This document shows positions 28,683 through 41,807 of a stretch of DNA of 64,000 nucleotides, piece by piece. Both the position numbers and the translations under genes were made by a program. The stretch is from Hypomesus transpacificus (taxonomy: Eukaryota; Chordata; Actinopteri; Osmeriformes; Osmeridae): positions 3,709,371 to 3,773,370 of the forward strand of contig NC_061076.1 of the NCBI RefSeq assembly GCF_021917145.1. The letters run 5' to 3'. Numbering within the stretch: the stretch's first letter is position 1; each line of letters starts with the position of its first letter. The notes below the pieces were generated by a model. The model searched no databases and was not told the DNA's origin. It saw nothing but the letters and a program-made list of their open reading frames with translations.

Positions 28683-31310
28683 GGACAATATTGGCAAGCA
28701 AAATCAACATACAAATTAAGTACATTAATAAATATTTGTGGATTTAGAAACTGTGACCTTTCCTAAGCATTGCAATAGTGTTGTGTTAATACTTAGAAGG
28801 TGCTGTCAATAGAGCTAAGAACAAAAATGTTGACTATATGAAATGAAATGTTGATATAGAGGTGTAAATGTATTTTACCGACTGTAGGTATCAATGATAA
28901 AATGTTCACTTTCAACAGTTTATCATATTTTTGAGGAGCATGACTGGGGAAGTTTTTGTGCATTTTATGCTTTATTTATTTTGACAGTAACAGCTATAGA
29001 GAGAATCTGACATGCAGGGAATGGCCATGGCTGGAATGGAACCCGAATCCCTGTGGCAAGACCTTAGCACTGTGGGACACGCTGTACCCTGTGAGTCACT
29101 GGGGTGCTGCTGCTTGAGAGGTCTGAATCCTAGGCAACCCACTCAGTGGTGAGTGCATGTTTTTAGAAGAACGCTAGACCAACTACCTCCAGTGTAAAAG
29201 TGTTCTAGAAAAATCATTTTACAGCATTTGAGAAGTTCGGGTTGAGGTGGTCATATTGAGACCTATCAATTGTAACTCATCCCTTAAAGCATTTGGTTTT
29301 GTCTTGTTTTTAGACGGAAGCAAATGCATCCCTCTGAGTTTGTACTTCAGTGTGGATGATGAGCACCTTTACTGATGATTTGATTTGGAAATGTATTTTG
29401 TCGATAGATTCTTACAGACCAATCAGGGCAAAGTGAATTTGAGCTTTGTCTGCCACAGTCAACCATATCAACAAAAGTATTTCATACAGTAGCAGCATTG
29501 TGGTGGAAATGATCACCTGAAAACGTTTTTCAATGTGGCTCACATTCACCTCTGTCATCTTCCCTGGTAACAATACTGTATAGTTTAAATGCTATCTCTG
29601 TCTTATTTGTAGAGTTGAAACTAGAGTTATTGGGAATTTTATGCATGCTTAGGCATTTAGACGTCAGTCATCAGGACATGTCATAGTTATATAGGTATAG
29701 CTATGTCAAAGAAGGTTACATCGGGGTTCATCACCTCCCCAAACCTCTCACATAAGGTCACACACATGAACACACAAACACGTGTTGGCTGTGGAAACCC
29801 CAGACAGATGTGTCCAAATGTCATGGCCAATATCATAACCCGAACCACCTGTGACCATTAATCAACTATCAAGAATTTGAACAGTCTGGGTCAATAAAGC
29901 ATTGAACTGTAGCAGAGTCGGAGATGATCATCCTAGGTAGAGCATGAAACTAAATCATTGATTAACCTGGGGGTCTCATTGTTTCATTAGCACAAACTGA
30001 CAGCTTATGGAAACCTTCACAGTGTTAATGAAAGCCTGACCAAAGATCAGTGTTGGGGTAGAATAAGAAAAGTGTGGTGAGAATAAATCACTTTTAAAAC
30101 ACAGCATTAAAGAGAGATAGTCAGCTAAAGCATAATCCACATTTTATCCTGTTTATCCAAGCCATTCAAATATCTCCCCTGGCTGTAGAAACTGCAACAA
30201 CCCTCCTTTTAATAACATGTTACTTCGGGCTTTCAGTGAAGGAATGGTTATGTTGACAACTTAATGTGCCTCCAATAATTCCACTAAATTGTCCTCTTGG
30301 ATTGCAGCCCAAGACTGAAACCCATTAATGCATGAACTAGATTAAAAATGGGTTTTAACCCTTTGGCATTGCTTCAGGTTATGTAATGGCTAATCATTGT
30401 GAGTGCTCGAGAGTCAATATGGGATGCCTTCATTCTTAAAATAACACAAGGGTTTCTGTTCATGGGCCAAAATACAGCAAACAATCTAATATAATGCCTC
30501 TATTTTGTTGATTAGCTAGAACCTCTAAACCAACATGACACACTTGAATTGTCAATTATAATCCTTCAGTTTCCACAATTTCCTCGTCTGTTTTGATTGA
30601 GTTTGACAAAAACTCTTCTGAATACCTTTTCAAGTGCCTGTGTTCTAAACATGAATATTTCAGCTGTTTCCATATGATTTCATAACTGAATGAGTATGCA
30701 ATATTTATTGGTAAAGTACATTTCACAATTTGCTATTACTGTCAGTGCAAGAAAGGCATTTAGTCATCCAGTTGTTAGATACAGTCATGTAATACATTAT
30801 AAGAAAGATATCTGAACATCAAAAGCCTGCCCATTACTGTTTCTGCATATGTCATTGCCCTGCTATGACTCAGACTCTGAAAATAGATGTTGTTTGTACA
30901 ATGTGTATGCCTGTTCACTTTAAATAAGTATACTTTCCTCAAAGCCATATAAGTGTGTTTTTTTTCCATTAAGTTGATAGATAAAAATCATTTTTTCATT
31001 AAGCTGATGTTTTGTAACGCTGCAGCTGTTAATTTCTCATAGGGGCTAAATTACAGACAAACATGACTCAACTGGAGGAGGAGGAAAACATAAGGTACCA
31101 ATCCACCTACGTTGGTTTTGCTGATAATTTCTGTCTGTGTGATATTTCTAAATGTTTTCAACATGTTCTAGCACGCATCCACTACCATAGCAACACCATT
31201 CTGCACATCCATTTTAACCACATGGGATTTGTTACCTTCTAACCTGTTGCATCATCAATACAAGCGAGTTTGGAACACTGTGGAACACCTGACTCAAACG
31301 TCTTTTGATA
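28683..31310. other. Non-coding stretch between SINE copies
   Basis: No gene recognised; AT-rich single-copy-looking sequence with short chance frames only. Confidence 0.4.
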
Positions 31311-31558
31311 TTTACATTTACTACTTTATTTACTTATATTTATTTACTACTTATATTTATTTACATTTACTTTATTTAGTCATTTAGCAGACGTTCTTAT
31401 CCAGAGCGACTTACAGTAAGTACAGGGACATTCCCCCGAGGCAAGTAGGGTGAAGTGCCTTGCCCAAGGACACAACGTCATTGGCACGGCCAGAAATCGA
31501 ACCGGCAACCTTTTGATTACTAACCCGACTTCCTAACCGCTCAGCAATCCGACTCCCC
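31311..31558 (-). repeat. tRNA-derived SINE, copy 5, with expanded tail
   Basis: Reverse copy: CATTTAGCAGACGTTCTTATCCAGAGCG at the tail side and GGTTAGGAAGTCGGGTTAG...head at the right. The tail repeat (ATTTACATTTACT/TATTTACTTAT units, 31311-31384) is unusually expanded. The 75-aa minus frame at 31411-31638 is the SINE translated. Confidence 0.85.
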
Positions 31559-34500
31559 TCCCCTTTCATTATATGCCATAATGAAAATAAACTCAAATGG
31601 AAAAGGAACTTTAGAACAAAGTACACCATAATCATCAAAACATATTTTGTTTATTGTTCATCTGGCAAAAGCTGACAATATTCTGCACATGTATTGCACT
31701 TGTTTACTTGGACACTCAGAAATGTTTTATTGATATTTCATATAAAAGCTGATGCTTGTCCAATGCATTTCTGTTTTAAATCTATTACATCATTAGACGT
31801 TGTGTCTGAAGCGACTCTAGACAACACCAGTAATTATGTGAGTCTTAGCTCTAAGTATTAGAGCACATCTGTGAGGGATCTGAAAGGGACGATAATAGTC
31901 ATCCCTTCAATAATAGCACAGGAAGTTCAGCATTCCTTCACAGTTATATCAAATAAGCCAAGACTTGTAAATGGCTCACTTAGACATGCCAGCATTGAAC
32001 CCATGCATTGACTAGGGTACAATAAATGGAAGGATCTGCTTGATTCTTTCTGATTTGTAGTGAAACTGTATGCTGTATTATAGGTCTCTTGGGACATTCG
32101 TGGGAAAAATAATCCATTCCAAACAGACTGATTTTATTGGGTAAATGGTAGTTGTGATGGTAGAAGTGTGTATTCCCTAGAAAATATAACTCATTTTTTT
32201 AATGGCCTCCCGCATTGCTGTGCAATCCATAGTAGTTCTAGAGCAGATGAGATGGTTGGTGCTCTATATTATTCATCACAGGCTTCTGCATCAGGTGTTT
32301 CTAATGAAATGTTAAGAGCTGTAGGGCTTTATTTTGTACATTGAGCTGGGACAAATTTTGATTTTTTACATTTCCTAGAGGTGAGCTGTAGAGTAAAAAA
32401 CATTATGCCATCTATACCGTTCAGAGAATACAGCAACAAGAGTTGCAGTCGCTACAGTGCTTCGAAACAGTGTCAGATTCCTTGTTGAAACTGTTTTTTG
32501 TCAGCGTTTGGGAACTAGCAAGGTATTTGGCATGTATAAAATACTAGAACACATATTGCAATGTAAGTTCTACCGAGTACCGGGAGTTTGATCTCAATCA
32601 TAAAAGCCAAACTATTGAAAAAAATAGTATAAAATATGAGGAAACCTTGATTCAAATGCCATTATGCAAAGTTTATGAGAGGATAAAAAGACAACACAAA
32701 TGGCAAAGATCAGTTCAACCTAAAGGCACTTCACAATAGATGGATAATATGAACTTTAGGCGAACCTTTTGACAATAAACTAATGGCAGTATGTTTTTAC
32801 AGTAACTGAGATTTATATGAACCAAATCAAATATTGCTTCAAATTGTCTTATATGTCTCTTGTGGGTCATTGTATTGTCTCATTACATTTCAGGTGTGAG
32901 GATTTATTTGAAATGTTATAGTCTTACATTAACTTATCTATAGCCTTCAATGGAAAACCATTTCATATTCTGTGGTAGGCTTTATAAGAATAATTGAATC
33001 ACACGAATGCTGTTAAAAATAAAGAGCGAGAAGGAAACTACCAAGGGATAGATAAGAACAGGTGAAGTCAAACATAATGTTCCTGTTCACTGAGCACATT
33101 AAACAGACAGATTTATGTTCCCTCTGCCAGGGAAGCTCTAGACCACAAGTACACTTGAGAAAACATGGCCTTGAATCTTGCTGGCTTAGGTGGGAATCTT
33201 TTCAAAACAGGCTCCAACCAAAGCAAACACTACAGAGGGGTAATGTGGTGGCAAAACCCACCTCCCCCCAACTCCATCAGCCCTCAGCCACCCTCCTTCT
33301 ATTCAGGACATACGCTGATGTCCCGATGCCTTTGTGACCGATGACAAGCTCTGCACTCCCCTTCCAAATTGCTGCCTCCACCATAGTTAATTTAGTGGAG
33401 CGCTGCTGGAAAATTTAAAATCAGGCTTGCAGGAAGCTTGCTTTGCTGAGTAACACCAATTCAAACAATCCCAATTTAACAGATTGTGCTTTTCGAAGCA
33501 GCTCAGGTATGCAAATAATGCATTGGTATCAAGAGTATCAAATGCTGATGCATCCAACTGTACACATATTACAATTTTATTAAATTATCCAATTAAATAC
33601 AAGGATTTGGGGGTTTTGTGTGTCTATTAAACTATTGCTTACTGCTCAAAAAACATTAAGTAATTTTTTGGGTGCATGGTCAAGATGAAATACTTATTTA
33701 TACTGATACTTTCTGAATTACAATGTTATCTGTAAGACTGGTTTGTGCCATTTCCAACAGCCTTTCCTATAAATGTCTTGATGTTGTCATACTACGGCAA
33801 TCAACATTTTGGGTGCCTTGAAGGACAAACATCTACAGCCACCATAGCTCTCAGCCTTAAATTGTGTATACTGTAGATAAAGATGTCCCTGATCTTGAAT
33901 TACCCTCTGGTATCAAACAAGGTCACTGTGTGTCTTGTTGAAACATACAGCCCTGTGTTTAGGCCATGACTATCCAATGGCACTGCACATCCCATGGGAG
34001 TGGACCATCAACCTTGAGAGAAAATGAGGAAAAAGTAATTCATCTCATGTCCAGGTAAAACATACACAACCCTTGATTTCAATCAAGTCCAAACCATTGT
34101 AAACCTCAGACAAGTAAAGCTAGAGCATTAATCATATCATGTCATTTACCGTATAGGGCAGATTCCTTCTTCCTTGTAATACCTCTGGTCACCTAATTTC
34201 ATTATTGTCAAGAACTCAGGATATTTTCTATAGTTTTAAGCAATACAAGCATACTGTGAAACCTGCCAATAATGATTCATCTTGAATGAGCATTTTGAAA
34301 CTCATCATCATAGTCTTGTAGACAAGATGTTATTGATTAATGAAGAAAAGTGCCATCCTCCTTGAGATGCGTATACAATGAATTCAGCGAACGTTGTAAA
34401 TGAAGTAGGCAGATTAATGTAAAACCAGTCAAAGTGCTCATACTTAGTCAGACCCATTGCCTCACAATGGCGAAATATGACTGACTTGGCAACATAAAAG

Positions 34501-37500
34501 ACGAAGATGTGATGGAGAGGCAATTTAGCACTGCTCTCCATCTTTCTCCATGACCTTTTCCCAGATGTGTGTAATGTATTTGGAAGCCAGACTCTGCTGT
34601 AAATAACGTGGAGGCAGAATTACAGACCAGTCACCACACCTGGACTCTGCACAAAATGCCGCCCAATCATCAAAGAGAGAGGGTCAGATTGATGTATGAA
34701 TTTAAGATGGCCTGCCTTCAAAGATGGTGCAGTGTCACTGTAAAATATTGGGTCTATTATTTCCGCAAACAAACAATGGTGAAATGGTCTCAATGCATTC
34801 ATCAAGGCATGATGATTGTCAAGATACTGATTATCTGGAATAGCATCCTAATGAGCAATGGTGTTTGGTGTCAAAGTTAATGGGGTTGGGGCGAAAGTAC
34901 AAATCCATGATAAATGTGGAGACATATATGATAAATATGTCAAGAGTGAGGATTAGGTTTTCCTTTTGTGATAACAGATATGTGTATAAAACAAGCTACA
35001 ACAAGCTACAACAAGAGTAGTGTCAGAATTCAATCGCGGATTCAATCTTAAAAAGGCATCATAAGAATCTTCAAGTAGTGCAAATACATATAATGAGAAT
35101 GTCTCAGTAAATTTATGAAATATTTTTCTGAAGCCATACCAATAACAAGCAGTATTGATCACGTATATGAACAAAACAGCCACTTTCCAAAAAGCATTAA
35201 TTTCTCTGGTCCAGTCCCGAAGCAGACCCCCTGTTTTTCCTTCTCTAAGAATGGAGGGCACAGGAGATGAGAAGCTGCAGCTGTTCCTTCTAAATCTCAT
35301 TTACCTGGCGCTGTGGCCCTGCTTTGAGACCTTATCGGTAATTAATAGCTTTTTCCGTCTTCTAAAGAAACCCCCTCAGCCACTCTCCTACCAGGCGAAA
35401 AGAGGGGTGGGACAGACAACAGATTTTTTTTCTGAGGAAACAACCTGGCTGAGTAGCAACATTGAGAGACTACTGAAAGATTTAGAAGGCAGTAGGGTCT
35501 GATCTGGGCAGAGAAATGAAAAGCAGGCATTCTCACAGAAGCTACCCGTTTTGTTTTATTCATTGATTGATTTGAGATTCCACTCATTTTGGCTAAGCCC
35601 CTGAGTCACAGGCTGACATCAAACTCTGAAGAGCACAGCCGCCTCACTAATGATATCTTGATAAATCACATTCATCACATTGTGTAATCAGATGCACAAC
35701 TCACCGAGACACAAGGATGAAACTCAACTCAAACTTGAGCTTGCTATACTATAGTATACATTTTGATTTCATTTACTGTATACAACACCCCACCACAGAT
35801 TGTTTTATTTACCCCCTTCGTTTACCTCCCTCTACACTCTTCATTTGTGTTTGCAAATCTTATCTTATCTTAATCAGAGATAGTGAATCTCTTGAAATTA
35901 AGTAATCTATTATACGTTGAGAGAATAGAGAGAATAAAACAGGCGATACCATGCTCCACATTCAAAACCTCCTCATTCTCAGCCTCTCCAGGGCTTTCAG
36001 AATGTCTCAGCATGTTCAATTAAAAACCAAAAGTCATTAAAAATGTAGCCACCTTGAGACTTCTTAGTAGTGAGCTGCTTTTGGATTCGGCTGGTGTTTC
36101 AGAGAATACCTAGGGACACAGATATAGTGCTTTAATTGTCTTCATTTGAAATTAACATTTAGAGGTGCAATAAAGCTAAACAAGCCTGAAAATACTGAGC
36201 CTGGGAAAACAGGGCAGGAGATCATAAATTAACAACAATCACCAAAGAGCCACAACAACCAAATTGACTTCAGACAGTGCCATATGGGTCAGTGTTGACA
36301 ACTGTCAGGACTGGAGGGGCAACATGAATCTAGAGAAAATATTATTACCATACAGCTGTAGAGGGCGGACAAAGAGCTATGATTTGAAAGGCATAGCTTG
36401 AAGTTGTGTGGTGGTGAGAATGAGGCTAGACTGTGATCATAATATACCAACACAACTCCAGGCATTCAATAATAAATGAGCATGCAGAAACATCTTACCT
36501 TTCTCGACTGCTTTACATTCAAACCAATGACAAAGCTGTCCATGTACAGTATCATGTAATCATTCACAGGTTATTAATGAATCAATATTTAATTATATGA
36601 AAACACTTCAGATAGGCTAACTGAAGGTTTATATTAATTGCTCTGAATATTTCAAAGCACACACGTCAATGTAATTGTTAATAATGCCATGGAGCAATTT
36701 AAATTTTAATGAGGTGCTGCATCATAATTCAGCAAGACACTCAGTGGCACAAACTAACAAAGTTCTTTAAATTAATCAGGTATTACAGATACCTCAAAGA
36801 TTTTAAACAATACCAAAGGGCTTTCTGCTTTAGTTTAATTTACATACACATGTCAAGAGGCATTTGAAATAGATTACGGTTAATGAACTCATCAACCAAA
36901 CTATTTGGAAGGTGTCATGGAAACTCATTAATTTCTTCTTACTCTAAGGGGACTGACACTGATGCCATCTCACAGTAACCATGTTTTCGTAATTGCCAGA
37001 GCTTTCACCCTGTAAAATAAACAGAGGCAGCCGTAAACTAAGATAAGAGGTAATAGTGGCCTGTAACAATGATTAACTGCCACACACAAGGCAAAGACTG
37101 TGCTCTATTTTGAATAGGAGCAGTAATTTGCATTCAACATGAATATTTGCCAGCAAATTATCATTTGAGCACTGTAACTAACTGTTGGCCCGGTCTTTTG
37201 AGGTCAAGATTTGCTGCTTAGAGTGGCTTATTGTTCTGACCTGAGCACAAGAAGCAGAGCAGCTTTAGTCAAGATAATGAGGGGAATCTTACCCTGGTAA
37301 CAGCGAAGTGAAGTGCAAACTCTGATAACTAGTGACTGGTACGCAGTCACTAATAATAAGCCAAAACGTACAGTACCTGCATTGGAATACTGTGAATACC
37401 GCAACATATCAAACAATTATAATATTATGGGGTTTAAGCAGTGAACTAGAACTTAAAGCATGGCTAGCACCACTATGAAAATGTCACTTTCCAACTATAT

Positions 37501-38321
37501 TCCGATTCTGTGTGGTCCTATTTCTCTGTTGAGTTTACAAACAGTACAACAGCAACCCTCAAAACACTGCATATGGTGGGTAAACTCATCTTTGGAAGTT
37601 GGAGACTGGCAATAAACAACAACGTCATGCATATGATAAGACTATCCTAAAATGGAATTCATCATCCTTCCTTAACAAAGGCATTCTGCTGCTTTTGTTT
37701 GGGATATCTATGATCCTATAGTATTAGGGTTGAAAGTTACAGAGCCATAGTTGCTCGTAGCACAGTTTTTTTCTGAAACTAAGCTTCAGAGTTCTATGTG
37801 CAATACAGCACAGCACTCTAGTGGCCACAAGGGGAATGTTTGTGTGTGTATGTGTGTGTGTGTGTGTGTGTTTCTTTCTATTGCTGTACAAAACTATGAA
37901 GAGAAGCTACACCATTCTTCCCAATACACTTCAGTAAATGACTCCCTGAAGTTATATTCCAAATGTAAGGAAAGCAATTTCAATTAAACACATTGTTCAG
38001 CGCTCATGAAGCATATGTGAAATCCTCTTTCACATATAAAGATAATTAAATCACACAATTTTCATGCAGGTTGTCATTCAAAGAAGGAAAGAGCACATAA
38101 TATCCATTCATACCCTATCGAAGAGACTTGATGAGCTATATACACGAAGAGAACAATTTTAAATGTAAATTTCAAATGCTGTGTGGTGATGGGAAGGAAG
38201 TGAAGTCCTACAATTAAGAGATAATTACTCACATTTAGGATGACATTTTGACATGTCAAACCGTCATGTTTATGTATGTGTCTGTTTATCAGAGTGGGAA
38301 AGAGAGCATAAAGCAGTGGCA

Positions 38322-38327
<6 letters not shown>
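31559..38327. other. Non-coding stretch, possible conserved elements
   Basis: No gene recognised. About 35200-35340 contains a short frame (MEGTGDEKLQLFLLNLIYLA...) ending at a donor-like TCG|GTAATT, but I know no such protein. About 36960-37260 has the texture of vertebrate conserved non-coding enhancers (homeobox-type ATTA/AATTATCATTT cores within mixed-composition single-copy DNA). A (GT)n microsatellite lies at 37839-37871. Confidence 0.4.
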
Positions 38328-38419
<92 letters not shown>

Positions 38420-38447
38420 GAGAGAGAAAGAGAGAGACAGAGAGAGA
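38328..38447. repeat. (GA)n microsatellite, about 44 perfect units
   Basis: An uninterrupted AG/GA run from about 38328 to 38416 is followed by an imperfect GA-rich stretch to 38447. The Glu-Arg and Ser-Leu repeat frames on both strands come only from this tract. Confidence 0.95.
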
Positions 38448-40364
38448 TGTTTGGACTGGGTATGACATGCCATTAGTACAACACAGTTGTAAAGTTATTG
38501 AATTAGTGAGTTCACTATTGTGTGGCACACTTTAGGCATATTTACACTTACTAGACATACACTTCCACTACTGTATATTGTATATCTATATTGTATTTTA
38601 TGCTATTATATTTCCATATCCTACAGACACCACCTTCACACCAGGGATCAATAAGTGCTAGAGTTCATTGCATGTGGAGTAAAAGGAATAGACTGGGTCA
38701 CTTTTCTTACCAGTGATCGACAACTTGCACGACATCTAGTAAACGCAATGCATAAACAATGCATCCCTGGAAAATAAAGGAGACAATTAAGTACCAGCCG
38801 TAAGTATTCTCACCCATGAATAGAGTCATTCAGGGGATTCCGAACCTCAATCATGCCAATAATTCCTGTATCATTAGAAAACAACTTTACAACTGCTTGA
38901 TATTAGAATGTACAGCTAAGAACTGAGGCCAGTCACAGTAGGTAGACCTATGCTGTAATCTCCAAGTTACAATAGGATGAGATGTACTTTTAATTAAATT
39001 CTGCCAAATAATCGCGCTTATCTTCCCTATCAAATAAAGGGTTGAGAACCATTCAAATGTCTACAAGAACAGAAAACAGATATTAAAGAGATAGGGCTTA
39101 CCACAGCAGGTATTCATGAACAATGAATCGTTTTGATATGAATGATTGGGGGCTTCTAAGATATTACTTCTCTGCCTTCCTGGAGCAAGTAAAATCCATA
39201 ATGTCATAAATGGATTTGCTATGTAACAGGGTAAAGATGGGTTTAAGAGATACAAGCTCATTTGAAAATAGCTTAATTTCTACATTATAAAAGGGAAGAT
39301 AGATATGTGTTATATGGGCTCTATTATAGACTATATTGATAAATTAAATAGCCTTTCTTAAAATAACTTTCATACAGGTACTGTAACGGGGATAGAAAAA
39401 AGGGATTCTGACTGGAAGGCCTGGCACACATCATTAGTCAAATGAAAAGAACCAGCTTGTCCTGTCCTGGTCACTGCTAGCTTTGTAATCGTTTACAAGT
39501 GTGTCCCCTTTACGCCAGTGCAGCATCAGGCATATTTGATATATTTCAGTGAACATGACACACAATGTAAAATGTATAAATACCACACTCAGCGAAAGTG
39601 TTTAGGCGACAGTATGAACATGTGAAAGCCTCATAGAGTTGAGAGGTAGAGAAACTTCGGAACAGCTGATTTCCCAAAAGGCATTTGAATGAATCAAGTT
39701 AATTTGTTCGTCCTTATAGACAGTGAGTCGTGTCTTGTAAGTGGTTGTTAGTTAGTGAAGTATAGAAATGTAAGTTCTACTAAAGTCATGTCTCCAGTAG
39801 CCTAATGTAGCTTAAACAAAAACATAAAGATGCAAATTAATTGCGAAATATTATTGTCTGCCCGTCGATTTGTAAAGCTCATTCTGCGCAACTGCTGAAG
39901 TGTGCGCGGAAGTTGTATGCGGAAGTGGCATGTCTAGACTCCAACCGAGGAATTTCTAAAGTAACGACTGTTGGAGATTATTTCATGTCTGATGGTTAGT
40001 GTATCCTAGATTTTACCGGTTACCTATTAATGCTACAATATCACCGAGGGAGTGTATTACGGACTTAGTCACAGGAAACAAAATGCTACCGCTAGCTAGC
40101 GAACAAGATGCGTTGAGAATGAGAATGAGCATGCTAGTCTAGCTAGCTAATACTGTATCAAACAAGCCATTTGTGCATGTGCGCTCTGTGATATTTTTCT
40201 AAACAAAGAAAGGTGTCGGTTTTGGAGTTCAAATAAGTAACGATTATCAGTAGACTGTAGTTGCTTATCTTGCGCTTATCTTGAGCATGTGTTAAACGTA
40301 AATGGAAGTATACAGAACAACATGTATGCCAAGGTAATAAAGTACACGCTTGGGTTTTTTTCAG
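38448..40364. promoter_or_regulatory. Upstream region of psmg3, probable promoter and 5' UTR intron
   Basis: A TTTTTTTCAG splice acceptor ends at 40364, 20 bp before the psmg3 start codon, so at least one non-coding first exon lies upstream. A plausible donor is CTGATG|GTTAGT near 39995, with the surrounding sequence (39900-40000) locally richer in CpG. GCTAGC-rich stretches are present at 40087-40100 and 40130-40148. The transcription start itself is not resolved. Confidence 0.4.
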
Positions 40365-40384
40365 AGTGAAAAGTGACAAGAAAA

Positions 40385-40600
40385 ATGACAAGCCAACCTC
40401 TCATCAAATCAAAGCAGACAGAAAAAACGATTAATGGGATTTCCACCCAGGTTGTTTGCACCGAATTCAGTAACTACATATTTGTAGTTCTCACACAGTA
40501 CGGAAAGATTGGAACGTTAGTATCAGTTACACCTGATTCAAAGTCGAATGACTTGAGCAATTCAATGTTCTCCACCAAAGTCCTGCTTGGAAAAGATGAC
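40385..40600 (+). CDS. psmg3: psmg3 coding exon 1 (residues 1-72)
   Basis: 72 codons ending LLGKDD, followed by a GTAAGA donor at 40601. Twenty bases of 5' UTR (40365-40384) belong to the same exon. Confidence 0.92.
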
Positions 40601-40847
40601 GTAAGAATTTCTTAGATGTTTGATAACTGTCAATTTTCAGTTGGATTTTTAATACAGCAGTGTGGTTTTCTTGTTTGTTTTTGTCATTGTGCAGGCTTTG
40701 ACACATGTTTGTGCAAAAAACCTGGCAACCTTTGTGGCTCAAGAGGCTGGCAACAGACCTGTTCTATTGGGATTGGCACTCAAGGACTGCTCCATTGACT
40801 CCATAAAGGACATGAAGGATGTTATAAAATGTTGTAAAGTCTGGTGA
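40385..40847 (+). CDS. psmg3: Proteasome assembly chaperone 3 (psmg3), complete
   Basis: Two coding exons, 40385-40600 and 40695-40847, join in phase 0 (GAC|GTAAGA ... TGTGCAG|GCT) to give 122 aa, the usual vertebrate length. PSMG3/PAC3 pairs with PSMG4/PAC4 and helps build the alpha ring of the 20S proteasome in the cytosol. The protein begins MTSQPLIKSKQTEK and ends VIKCCKVW; the segment VCTEFSNYIFVVLTQYGKIG and the NRPVLLGLALKD block are the recognisable family core. I chose the ATG at 40385 because it gives the family N-terminus; the GTG-initiated extension 4 codons upstream is not a credible start. It sits next to tmem184a on the same strand, as in other vertebrates. Confidence 0.93.
40695..40847 (+). 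CDS. psmg3: psmg3 coding exon 2 (residues 73-122)
   Basis: Starts after TTGTGCAG; reads ALTHVCAKNLATFVAQEAGN and ends at TGA 40845-40847. The upstream part of the same open frame is intron. Confidence 0.92.
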   Translation, partial: ALTHVCAKNLATFVAQEAGNRPVLLGLALKDCSIDSIKDMKDVIKCCKVW

Positions 40848-41004
40848 CATAGGGAAAATAACGTTTTCACTTTAAACCGAAAGGTTATTTTGTATTTAGT
40901 TGTATAATGCAGATGGTATGGTTAGTAAGCTATGGGAATACTTCTAGGAGTGGGGAAGCACATGCCGGCTGAAGAGCATCATGCAATTGTCATTGTTGCA
41001 GAGG

Positions 41005-41010
41005 AATAAA
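41005..41010 (+). terminator. psmg3: psmg3 poly(A) signal
   Basis: AATAAA 158 bp after the psmg3 stop codon, the first canonical signal downstream; the 3' UTR would therefore be short. Confidence 0.6.
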
Positions 41011-41639
41011 AATGTATTTAATTTGTATTTCAGTCTCCACGTTATGATTCAGCATTTACTTGAATGTATGGCATATGCTCCACCATCCACACAAAGACTA
41101 ATAATAAAACATAAATACATCAAATCATTACATGATCATTATTTTGTATAGTAGGGTTAGGGTACTGTTCTTAAGTATCATTACATTCTGTAGAATGTAA
41201 GATTTAGCCTACACCGCTCCTGGTGATCATACAATCATGTTTTAAAGGATTACAGTCAAGCGGAAATCTCATTGACCTCTTAATTCAGTGTCACGCTGAG
41301 TAGAATCTGGTGCACATAGACCTACAAGCAAGGAGGCGGTTACATTACAGCCTACTTATGTCGCTTACGTCCAGTGTCACATGACGTGACATCCATCCAT
41401 CTACCTCAATGTGTTTACTTGAAATTGATAATGCAGTCTTGGTATACGAGTTGACATTAAGGACAATGTATCCCTTTTTCTGATATTAGTCTGAACATTA
41501 CTTATATCGTGTGTGACTATCCAATCGGTAGTGGACTTCGACCTCAAAACAGCGGTGTCTACCTGTGCACTGAACAAGGAAGGAAGTGTTGCATTCTCTC
41601 TGGTTCCATCGACCCGTGGCCATTTCTTAATGACAACGC

Positions 41640-41807
41640 CGACTTTTCACACTGTCAGTCGACTTGAGTTTTAGTTCGAAAAACAAATAATGTTTATTTA
41701 ATGGTGGCAAATTCTCAACAGTCACTTTGTCGTGCCATTAAATTGTATTCTTCAAAGTTGAATTTACTCAAAGGACACAATCTGTTTAAGAAGCCAATCT
41801 GAGCAAG
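41640..41807 (+). other. tmem184a: Probable tmem184a non-coding first exon
   Basis: GAGCAAG|GTAAGC gives a strong splice donor with the exon ending at 41807, and the next acceptor on this strand is the one immediately before the tmem184a ATG. The left boundary is a guess; the promoter presumably lies within about 41.4 to 41.65 kb. Confidence 0.4.

Noticed and set aside
28510..28719. Open frames containing AERLG...ASNQ/INQKVVGLIPG-like peptides at several places
   Set aside because: They are the tRNA-like SINE head and body translated; the same peptide recurs at 14.2, 19.1 and 31.4 kb because the repeat does.
35155..35502. 115-aa plus frame with MEGTGDEKLQLF and hydrophobic stretch
   Set aside because: No family match, overlapped by antisense frames of similar size, AT-rich flanks; kept only as a note in the non-coding stretch.
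38253..38528. Glu-Arg-rich and Ser-Leu-rich frames
   Set aside because: Low-complexity translation of the (GA)n microsatellite.
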